Assembly (NCBI GenBank): GCA_948146395.1
Contig: OX411551.1
Location: 46,580,854 to 46,644,853 of the forward strand
Direction of reading: 5' to 3'
Length of the DNA stretch: 64,000 nt
From: Fragum whitleyi
Taxonomy: Eukaryota > Mollusca > Bivalvia > Cardiida > Cardiidae
The notes beneath the pieces were generated by a model. It had not been told where the DNA came from and made no database searches. It saw only the letters and a list, made by a program, of their open reading frames with translations. Numbering within the stretch: the first letter of the stretch is position 1; each line of letters starts with the position of its first letter. Positions 47,101-59,100 of this stretch are shown here, piece after piece. The position numbers and the translations under genes are program-made.

Positions 47101-50100
47101 TACGAAACAAAATTGAAGTTTTATTTGCTGATCTGCCCATCATTACAAAATACAGGAATCGCCTACCGAACCTAAAATGGGTCCACACTGCTTGGAATGG
47201 TCTGTATTTTCTGCCCTTCGTTCAGGATGACAAAACTATAAAAACTGTTTGCAAATTATACCCCGCTTAGAATTTAAGTGCACTTGCAAAGCGGGATATA
47301 ATTTTCAAACAGTTTGCACATTTTTTGAAATCCTGAACGCGGGGCTGCTTTCTGTAGATTCTTTGATATATTAAGTACTATCAAGTAATTGTTGACATTA
47401 ACTAATAAGATACACGAAACACTTTTAAAGCAATATAATAACAACGTATTTAACATATGGGCAAATCTCAACCCAACTTCACTATATCTTGATTGTTTGT
47501 TTCGTGATAATTTGTAAATTACGTTTAAAATATATTTTATAAAAACACATATTTCGTTTTTATAATATATTTTTGACCGCCACGTAAAAAGGGCTATCTT
47601 AGCACTTCGAGAAAAAATATTTGAAAAGGGATTGGTTCCAGTATATGCCAATTATGGGTCGCATTTCAATACCTCTTTCACCAGAAGGTAGAAAGATGAT
47701 TTCAGAATCAGGTCATCCACAAGTGCGAAAAGTGCCGACATTTCTCAGCTTGCGCTCTCTGCGCAGTCCGGCTAGGTCGATACTTTACGAACAACCCAGA
47801 TGGTCTGTTTTTACATTATGCGACACATTACGTTTTTCTTTTACTTTCTCTTTTAGGAGTCGACAATTTGATGAATGTAATTCACAAAAACGAAGAGGTA
47901 CGTAATAATACTAATTCAGCTTCCTTTAATTTATTCGAATTGGGGTCATGGCCACTATTTAATAACTTTACAGTCATAACTCGGCAACTGCAGCACCTAA
48001 CAATGGATCTCTGGAATTTCTCGCACAAATGCTAGCGATATATGCTTTCCTAGCCTCCAGATGCTATCAAACTTGGGTTAACGATTGGTCATCCTTTAGT
48101 TGGAAACAATCGAACGAGGAGATGTTTTCCGCCGTCGGGGATGGAACCCAGGACATGTCGTGATTGAGGCTTGAAGCTAGCATTAGAAATAAAAGTTGAA
48201 AGCGATGTTGATTTTAATGAAAATGAATTATCATCTTTTTTCGAACAGGAAACATCATTAAGCAAAAAAATCCTAATCATTGGATTTTTTTTTCAAATAT
48301 GATCAAGCCATAACATTAAATCATTTTTTTGAAATAAAATAAATATTCTAATACGATAGTATGTCATGGTAAATTCAATGATTTAACTCCTACGACCAAA
48401 AGGAGATCAGTCATTATTTTACTTAAATTTACTTAAATTACAGCCACTGCCGACCTTCACCTTAACTAAGACTTTGGGCATCGTGAATGCCCCATACATG
48501 GCAGAATACGTCATCGGTTACGTCATTGCTACAGAAAGGGAGTTCTTTGAAATGAAGAGGCTACAGGAAGAAAAGGAATGGGGACAGTGAGTCTATTTTC
48601 CAATTTTGTATCACAGACAGACTATATAGGCACCACACGCTTAACACACAACTACAGTTAAAAACATCGTAGATTTGACACCCATTCCAATCAAAATCAA
48701 TCACTCAGCGTCCCATACATTCATTTCAAACACTCATTCATATCGATCAAAAACGCTCCAAAATCGTTAGAAAACATCTCAAAATAGTTATAGGCGATCA
48801 ACATTTAATTCAAATCTTTCAAATAATTCTACGTTTTCTTGGCTAGTGTAGATTTTAAAGTGTCTGATTTGTCCATGAAGACACACAGACAGAAAAAGTG
48901 CGTATAATTGATAAGAGGGGAGGGCAATGAATATCGTTATTTTTTTTCATCTTGAACAAAATTAGCGATATTGATTACGTCCTTCTAATTTCAACCCAAA
49001 CCCGCTCCACACACTCATTCAATACCATTCCAAAATCACTCCGAAATCATTCATCTGGCGAATTTCATAATGTTGTATACTGTATCGAGCTTTACTTCTA
49101 ATGCCAACAGCTTGTAGTGCCTTTTATCAGACTTAAGACGAGTTAAACATGGATAAATAGGGACAAGCGGATTCCCTGTTGTCACATTCTCAACGGACAC
49201 TTCTATCCTATCCTTTAACCTTCAGCACACATGCACTTGTCTTGTGTCATCATGTAAAGCAGCGTGCTTTCGAGACCGACTTCATTATAAATAAATTCAC
49301 TTTATAATAAAAACAAACAGCAACAACAACAAAAAAAAAACAACAACAAAAAAAAAAAAAACAAAAAAAACCAGACAATTAATATCGATTGGGTAATAAT
49401 TAAAGTTGTAGTGATGATTTACTCTATCAGTATATCGGTAATTACATTTGTTAATTAGGACCGTTATCTTAAGTTGTTTTATTTTATTAACACAAATTGA
49501 AAAAAAGTAAAGAGATGTAATAAAATATGGCTTAATTGGATCCAATTGAACGACAGAACATCTTACCTTTCCTTTCAGTAAAAGATACTCGTACTTTCTT
49601 TTCTCTGAATAGATTAGTGGTACCTACCGGATGAGTCAAATACTTCCATATTTTCGCTTGCCTGTAAAATCTTTGAATATTGGGACAATTTGAATAACGT
49701 TTTTGGACAGTTAGAGAGATTTAGGGCCATTTCGAACGAGTTTTTAAAATGTTGGGAATTCATGAATGGGGATCTTATGAAAGAATCGTCTGTACAATAT
49801 TATACATGTACCTTTGTAATATGTCTTTTCCACATTTCCTTTTCAGATTAAAGTTTGGATCAGTTCGGAAGCTGAACCGATTAACTATAGGATTTCTTGG
49901 GACAGGAGCTATTGCTGAATACAGTAAGTCTATTGAGAATAATCATTTGATAAAGTGTAAAATCAGGTAATCTTTGATTTATGGAACAACATACCTTTAA
50001 TTTCCATGAGTTACGGATCAACAGTGTCCATATAACTAAAAATGAAAGATTTACCGGTGTCACACAAAATGAATTAAACAAACCAACATCCACAACAAAG

Positions 50101-53100
50101 GTCGAAACATAGTCCATATAAAATAGCATGATTACATTTACACAAGCAGAGTTTATTTACAATTTTTATTCACTGGAAATCATCTTCAAATGTTAATTCA
50201 CTATAAAAATCTTAATGATTCGATAAATAACGTTTCTAGAATTCTTCTAGTCGTTAGGAAATATGAGTTCCTCGAAAAAATGTAACTCGCAATACTGGGT
50301 GAATTTCAAAGTAAAAGGAATTATTTGATCGGTTGCGATAGATCTTTGATCCCTGTAAGGTATCTAAGCAAACATGAAAGATCTAAGAGTAATGATCCAG
50401 TAGAAAACATTGGTCTCTTTATTCTAGATGCTGTAAAACCCTGTAGCATGGGTTAAAGTTGATAAACTACTCAAAGTTTGCCAAGCACCAAACCTTTTCG
50501 CTGTCCAACATGGGCTGGTAAAAAATCAAAGCACTGAAAGTAATGATGGTGAACGAACATGATGGCATTCTAGAACGATATATTGAATTCAATTAGAAAA
50601 GAGAAATTATGTATGTAAAAATAGTAAAAAAAGGGGGATATTGTCTCGACAAAATTTACGTTATTCGGAATTTCACACGTTAATTCAAAGAAAGGGAAAG
50701 AGAGGAAAAGTCCTGTAAGAATAATATTTGTAAGAATATGAGTTGTTACTCTGTGAAAATTTCTTTTACGCACTTGCAATAGGTACATTTATTAATTAAA
50801 CATAAATGGGAAAAAAATAATCCTATCTAAAACTGTGCTTAACCTGTATTAAATGGTGTTTGTTTTTACAAAAGTAATTGTTATCATGTTTAAGTTTATT
50901 TCAATTAGATAAATTGTTGTATTTGTTTTAACTTTTTTTTATCTATCTTTGTTTCTTCTCAGAGGATGAAAAGGTCTTTGAGTACCAACCAAACAAACAC
51001 TTATAAATATCAGTCAGTCCTGAACTGTACTCATTGTTTAAAGATATGGTTTGTTAACTTATTAATAGTATTTTAAACCATAACCTAAGAGAATCCTTTT
51101 TATCATATCTGAAGCTAAAACCACTTCCGTCGTTGACACTTATGTCGTTATTCAATTTTACAATACAGGCTATCTGCAGGATGAGAAATAATTAGGTATA
51201 GATTAAAGGAGGTCTAGTGCCCTATTAGAATAATTCATAGATAATTTCTGTTTAGGGTTTAGAAATTAAAGTATTACTTTTTTTTTATTAAATAATTGCT
51301 TTATAGTAAATTGCATACTAAAAGTCTAAATAATTATTATTTTGTAACCTAATTTCAACGTCAAAAGCGAATAGGAATCTTATTCAAGAAATTTATGTTT
51401 TAAAAGGAGGTAACAATTGCATGACTATGTTTATTTAATAGTATAAGTATAATATAATGTTTTTTCCTCCCGACTTTCTTCCCAATAAGAATTGAGAATC
51501 CTTACAATTGTTGGTTTATTTTTTGCACTAGAACCTATTATTTACCTTCAAGAGTTTTAATGCCAGTAAAATCACTCACTACCAATATCTTATTACAGTA
51601 TTGCGGTTGATATTAGACTTTTCTGCTCGGAGCTAGTTTTTGCTTAAACTGTAGTTAACCAGTTCTAAACGTATTTGGAGAAGGATGGAGCCAGTCTTTA
51701 TTCATCGATTAAGATTTTTATGATTTCTGTAAAAAACACAATGACTTTTCCAGAATAATTTAACAACTAAACCCGCCTGTCGAATTGTAAACAAAAGCAT
51801 GACGGATCTGGCCCCCCTTGACCACGGCAATATGTATTCGTCAATTGGAGTGGTATCTAGGGTTGAATATTTAGCTATCATTTAATTAATTTTCAAATAA
51901 AATTTTGAATTGATAAGGTTTTACAGATTGCAAAAATGCAAAGTAGAATGGCCCCAATGACATATCTTCCGTGCCTGCCACATTTGGTATTCGCCAATAT
52001 TCGCTTCTCAGACAGACGAATACGATACGTTTTCGTTTGGAATAAGATATTCGGTTCACCGAATATTTGAATGTACCCTTACAGCCCTACTTCAGCCACC
52101 ACAATTTTAGAGAAAAAATGTTAATAGCGGCGTTCATATCTATTCAAATAAAAGGTACATGAAAGGTTGTACATGTAAAACTCGTGTCGAATAGTTCTTA
52201 AAACCCGTCTTAAGACTGACTGCTGCATGTTGAAAAGTTATGTAAAACCGCGTTACCGTTTATAATGACACAAGGTATCTTGATGTGTCATTCGTCTCAA
52301 CTCGGCCGATTTTGTAACCTACATTAAAATCGGATACGTCGGAGATCGCCCGAGTATTGCCGAATGTAAGTTCAAGAGGACAGGACCTAAATAAACACAT
52401 AATTCCGGCTAATTACTACAAGTTGCACTTGCGAAGGCTTTGGTCAAAAACATAGTATCTGTCTCTACGGTGTTTAGACACATACTTTGTTTTTGCTATA
52501 AACTCTCGACAAGCTTACGCCGATCAAAAATTCCCTTGATAAACATTGCAAGATCATTTTGTGTTTTGCAAGGCGAATATTCATTATCTTCACTTGATGA
52601 AGAATACTAGTATCACGCCATTAACATAATAAACAGTGATTTTGCGGAGAAAAATCTTGAAAGATACTAATTGAATCTTAAGAAGCACTGCTTTATTTCG
52701 AATGTATTAACATCCTACATGATTTTCCTGAGACAGTATAACACTGGTGAACGTCTTCGTTCACCAAAAAGGAAAAAAAAAACACAAAAAACATTCGTGC
52801 TCGTGTTTAAAATTGAACAATAAGGTATTGACAAGATATCTGATGTATACATTATCAAATTTGATACGCAATTTTTTCGCGAGACTCGTGCAAATTGAGG
52901 AAAACCGATTTCTTACCTGTCCTTTCCCATTTTCTACGTGTAGGCCTACGAATTCGTGAAGATGCTGAGTGTCTGTTTTTCAGTACTTTTAAGTCATTAC
53001 TCACGTCTAATCCAAATATCAGACGACATTTAACTGTCGAACAGTTGTGGCCTGTTGTATGTATGGTGGAGCAAGGGGCTTTCCACCGTGATGTTGGCAT

Positions 53101-56100
53101 GGTACTGGGGGTACACCATACTGTTGTAACCAGAGCTATGGAACGATACCAGCAGTATGGTACAACTGTGAGGAAACATGATTGAGGTAGGAGTAGAGCT
53201 ACCTCCGTCACAGAAGACCGATTTTTGTAAATTCAAGCCCGAGGGAACAGGTTTGCTACGGCAACGCAGCTATGTTCCGACCTTCTAAACGCCTCGGAAG
53301 TGCGAGTTTCGACCCAAACCATACGAACACGGCTGCATGAGCATAACCTGAGGTCAAGAAGACTAGGTATTCGTATTCCGCTGTCCCGAGTTCATTTTCG
53401 GGGTCGGTTTACATGGGCATTGGACCACGTTTGCTGGCGCATAAGACGCTGGCGCACCGTGTTATTCACGGATGAGTCCAGGTATTGCCTGGACTACACT
53501 GATAGGCGGGCTAGGGTGTTGAAAAGGCTGGGGAAAAGGTTTCATGCAGCAAACATTGCTGAGCACGATCGTTATGGGGGTGGGTCCATTATGGTTTGGG
53601 ATGGCATTAGCTCGGATGGGCGGACCGATCTTGTTATTTTAGAAAGAGGTGCTCTGACAGCTCGTAGGTACATTGATGAAATCCTCAATACCCACGTAAG
53701 ATTTTACGCTGGTGCTATTGTGGATGGATTCATTTTAATGGATGATAATTCCCGTCCACACACGGCCCGTACAGTCCAAGATTATCGCCAAGAAGAGGGC
53801 ATTCCGCGTCGGGACTTGCCGGCTAGCTCACCGGATTTAAATCCGATAGAGCATACGTGGAATGAGCTACAAGTCCGAGTTTCGGCTCGCCAGGTCCAGC
53901 CAAGGACACTCTAGGAGCTCGGCCAGATCCTAAGAGAAGAATGGTCTGTAAATCCCTTAAGAGTTATCCAAAACGTAATCAGGAGTATGCAATTTTCAAG
54001 AAAACAGACCAACTTCTAGGGTCTCCCTATTTGGTCTACATTTAAAGTCTTCTTATCATTATAAAGCTTTATTTTCTTCTTAAAATTTGATAAACTGATA
54101 CAATCGACCATTTTCCAACATTCTTATAATCAAATTAACTTTTTCCTTAAATTTTAGTATAAAATGTTTGATGCTTGATGAGTAGTATTTAAGAGCAATA
54201 AATGCATTAATAACTTTCAAATTGGTTAATATGTGACAAAATCTACTCCAGCAACTTTAAGAAAACGTATACTTAAAACAGCTGCTTCTTTCTCTTTGCT
54301 TCAGATTCGTTTTTGAATGCTAAAATATCAATGATATGATTTTTATTAAACGTCCAAGATCAAATGTATTTTTGTGATGGGGTATTGAGATAGACTTAAT
54401 TTAGGCTTTAGTGAGTCTTCTTGTTGTCGATTTCAGTCTTTATTGTTTGAGCGACCACTTCGATTTAGCAATCCATGCTATAAAGCAGTCGTCATGAAAC
54501 AATCTTTCAACTTAAGCGAAATCCATGAAAAAGTGGACATATCGAATCTGATGTTATTTGAACCAATTAGACGATTCTAATAGTTTCTAACATCATAGGA
54601 TTCAGTAGAACTTTATAAACATGTACTGTTTGTTATCAAAATGACCTGTCTTTATTATGAAATATTGTATTAAGCGACCGTTTCCATGAGCGACCACTAT
54701 TTGCGGTCCCGAAAGTCGTCGCTTATTACAAGTTTTACTAAAATTTCATTGGGTTTATTGGGTTTACAGAGCGAAATGGATATTGTTGTCGAACAACCAG
54801 AGATTTAAAGGCGCGTGTGTTCTACATACTGGGCTTCTCTCTAGCAAACTATTTGCAGCGACCGCTTTCCATATAAACGGAGTTGAGATTTGAATTTTCT
54901 ACATTTAACAACATCGTGAAATTGACAAGATGAACGATTGAAGAGTTACTTTGGAATGAAATTGAATGAGTGTGTGGAGCGAGTTTTGAGTGAATTTAAC
55001 GGAATAATCCATACCGCTAATTTTGTTCAAAATTAGCGGTATGTATTACCTCCTTTTAATTATTTAGACGTAATTTTCAGTTTATGTGTCTTTGTGGACA
55101 AAACAGACACTTTAAAAAACCTTTTCATGTAATAAAATTGTGAAATAATTCTATCAATTTGAATTAAATATTGGTCGGTTTGAACGCTTTCGTGATGGTT
55201 TCTAATGATTTCGGAGTTTTATTGATAACAATGATAATAATAGCTTAATTTATAGAAGGTAAACATGTTAAGACATAAACATATATGCACAAATCTTATT
55301 TTCAACACGGCCTTATGAAAAGAAAAAGTAGAACAATACAAATTAAACATAGCATGGATCGTTTTGAGTGAGTGTTTGGAACGAACGAATGCAGCGCTGA
55401 TTGAGGGATATTGAATGGTTTTGATCGCTTTGAGTGTAAATTTCTCGATGTTTTTAAGTGAACTCGTTATCAAACACCAGCACCGCAAAAAGCTTACACA
55501 TTTGGTACGTTTGGAGTCTGTTACATTTTGTTTACTTTCAGCTGCTAAGCTTTGTAAAGCTTTTGGAATGAAGGTTTGGGGACTATCACGACGGCTTAAA
55601 CAAGCAACAGAGAAAACCGCTAGTTTTGACGTCTATAAGTAAGCAAGACATTGAGATTTATATACTTTTTCTCTTTTCTACAGTTAAGAACATCTTGCAA
55701 TTGACTAAAGGAAAAAAATTAGAATGGTTTCGGAATGTTTTTATAAGAGTGGGAAGAGCGGATTTGAATCAATGTAATGAAGGCAACACAATTTAGCTAA
55801 TTGCGTTCACGATAAACGCCATATCCTTTTATCAAGCTTTAGTCTTTAGTATAAATTCGCATTGATATTTCACTAGATCATAAAAAAACTTACTTGTTAA
55901 AACTTCACTATAGCGAAACAGTTATCAAATGTTAGTTGGCCATAGTATATTGAATGTCTTGTTTTGTTTTCAAGAACAACAGAAGAGTTACCCGAGTTCC
56001 TTGAAAACTGTGACTATATTTGTAATGTGTTACCGAGTACACCGTCAACAAGGAATTTATTGTCTGGTGGAAAATTAGAACACTGTAAACATAGGGTAGG

Positions 56101-59100
56101 TACTTGCTATATTTGTAATGTGTAACCGAGTACACCGTCAACAAGAAATTTATTGTCTGGTGGAAAATTAGAACACTGTAAACATAGGGTAGGCACTTGC
56201 TATATTTGTAATGTGTAGCCGAGTACACCGTCAACAAGAAATTTATTGTCTGGTGGAATATTAGAACACTGTAAACATAGGGTAGGTACTTGCTATATTT
56301 GTAATGTGTTACCGAGTTCACCGTCAACTTAAACTTTATTGTCTGGTGGAATATTAGAACACTGTAAACATAGCGTATGTACTTGCTATATTTGTGATGT
56401 GTTACCGAGTACCCTTTCAACAAAGAATTTGTTGTGGAAGAATGTTAGAACACTGTAAACATAGGGTAGGTACTTGTTATATTTGTAATGTGTTACCGAT
56501 TACTAATTCAACTGAGAATTTTTTTCTGTTGGGATATTTAAACACTTTAAACATAGGGTAGGTGCTATTTATACTTCCTTATCATTGCCAAACACACCAC
56601 CAATGAAGAATGTTTGCCCGTCCAAAGACTAGATCATTGTTAACTTTGGATATTTGCATTATCATTTGTTGTTAATTTGCAAATACACCATCGACAAAGA
56701 ATACTTGGATACGTTAACAATGCTCCCGGGAAAAGTGGATGGTGATTTTTATGATAAGCTATACACATCGTCATCACAGAATTTCTAGTGTTTAAATGGA
56801 AATTTGAGCGAGTGATCAAAGGGCAGTTTTTTCGTTCATAGATAAATCGAACTTTTCTGTAAAGATAGAGGGATTCTTTGTTTAGCCTACTTGCTTAAAT
56901 TTGTATACCTACATGTACAGAAGAATGCTGGGGTGCTGTTAATAAAAGTGTTGATGAATATGTATGGATATCTGTTATTCATCATCAAATACGCATCAGA
57001 AATGGGATAACCCTCCGTCGAGAAAGGCAATCTGGTTTTAAATGCAGATTTCTTGAATTGATAGTACTTTTTTTCTTTTTTTTTCAGAAAACTGTTTTTA
57101 TCAATATAGGACGAGGAGATGTTGTTGACGATAATTGTATAGTTACAGCAATACAGTAAGTTACTTGTTACTCAATTTCAAAGTATGACTATTTTTGTAG
57201 TCATAGCGCTATTGTTTCGTGCGTCGGTAAACAACAAAAATGCTCTCGCAATCTTTGAATAATATAATAACACATAATTACCGTTGTTTATTGATTTTTA
57301 TATTGAAATTTTCATTCAGCCTTAGAACTCAGAATCGTGGTTAAATACTATCAATAGATAAGAGTTTTAAGAGCGGCGCATATACGCCGAGAGGGGCTTG
57401 TCGGTAACCTTGGCTTGTCAGTGAAATGAGTTTGAATGATAGCTTAAAAATTGCAAAAAGACGGACAGACGACTGGGGCCATAACATAGAATTTTTTACC
57501 ATTTGAGTGTATATTTAAAATTGTTTTATGCACAACTAAACACCATACAGAGTCTCTTTGGTAATATTTCAGTTCACTTCAATTCAAAGTGTAAGAGAAG
57601 TTGCTCACAAAAGAAATAAAGTAAATTTAAATCAAATATTCAAGGGCAGATAATACAAGACCCAAGCTTTTTGAATTTCTTAAGTCTTATGCTCAACTAA
57701 ATATCAGAGATATATTGTGGCAAGATTCAATTCAATCCAAAAGAAGTTGGAGGAGATGTGCATGCACACACATATGCCAAAAGAAGACCCAGTAATTTTA
57801 AGCTATATTGTTAAGTAAAGGGCAGATAATTTAGGAACAACTTAACATATCAAAAAGAGTTTAGTTCTAAGCACAACTAGACATCCTACAGAGTAATTAT
57901 GGCAAGTGTCGTTCATTCCCATTCAAAATGTAGTAGAAATGAGCTAACAAGAAATTTTGTGTTTCGTTCAATTCAAGAGAAGATAATTCAAAATGATTCA
58001 ACCATGACTGGAGCGGTTTGAATTTCAAAGTCTAATTCACAACTAAACATCATAGGGAGTAATTGTGCCAAGTTCCGGCTCATTCCCATTGATAGTTTAG
58101 GAGGAGTTGCGCACACACACAAAAAAAAACCCAGTGATTTTTGTTCACTTCAAGAACAATAATTCAAGGTAGCTCAAGAATGACTCGAGCGATTTGAATT
58201 TCAAAGGTCGTATCCACATCCAGACATCATAGGGAGTAATTGTGCCAAGTTTCAGCTCATTCCCTTGGATAGTTAAGAAGGACTTGCACACAAAAAATTG
58301 CTAACGGACAGACAGACGGACAGACGTATAGATAGACGGGCAGACAAACAGACAGTCGAGCGGACGACCGGGGCCATAACATTATACGACCCTTCGGGCG
58401 TTAAAAACGGTAAAAATTTGTTGTTATTTTATCATGACTAATAAATATTTACAATAACTACGGGTTAGTTCCCTTTGATAATAATCACCCTCCTTTTTCC
58501 CAACGTAACAGACGCAATGATTTCCGATTGATTCTTTGAAAAGTCAAATTCTTAAATTTTCCTACTTCGTTATCATCATTACCAACATACGTATCTTGCA
58601 CGTTTTTCCAACCTAAGACCTAAAAAAGACAATGAATTTCTCTTTTTTCCGCATAATATAGTTTAGTGCGTAGATAGATAATGTATGACAAGTCCAAAGT
58701 GCTCACGGTTAGGGCATGCAAAAGCCATACTAATAATAGGTTAAACTATAGTCAACTACTTAACAAGATAAGCCTACATTTATAATAAAAACGATGAACG
58801 AGGGATTTTTTCTGTCGATCACGGATTTCCGCTTCGTTCTCATAATTTCGTCGTCGAGCATCCAAGAACAAACCTCAATTCTATGTTATCCTGGCTGATT
58901 ATAATAATATGAACAAATATTTAGGTACAAAGCCGCTATCTCTCAAACTCCTCCTCAGCCGAGTTAAGTCCATAATTTAATTTGTGACCCATCACGCGAA
59001 AAGGGACCATCTTGGTAGCGCGTAAAATGTCGATCCTGGTCAGACTGCGCGAATTGCGCAGACTGACTAGGGTCGAAACTTTTCGCACTTTGCTTATTTT

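Noticed and set aside
53030..53236. Reverse-strand ORFs over the transposase
   Set aside because: They are shadows of the plus-strand DD34E transposase relic.
55932..56423. Reverse-strand ORF with repeated [10 protein letters not shown] motifs
   Set aside because: It is the antisense of the 93-bp tandem array derived from exon 7; the protein repeat is a by-product of the DNA repeat.
57460..58405. CRISPR-like or satellite array
   Set aside because: Units of ~180 bp are diverged, without short direct repeats and unique spacers; fits a tandem-core mobile element.
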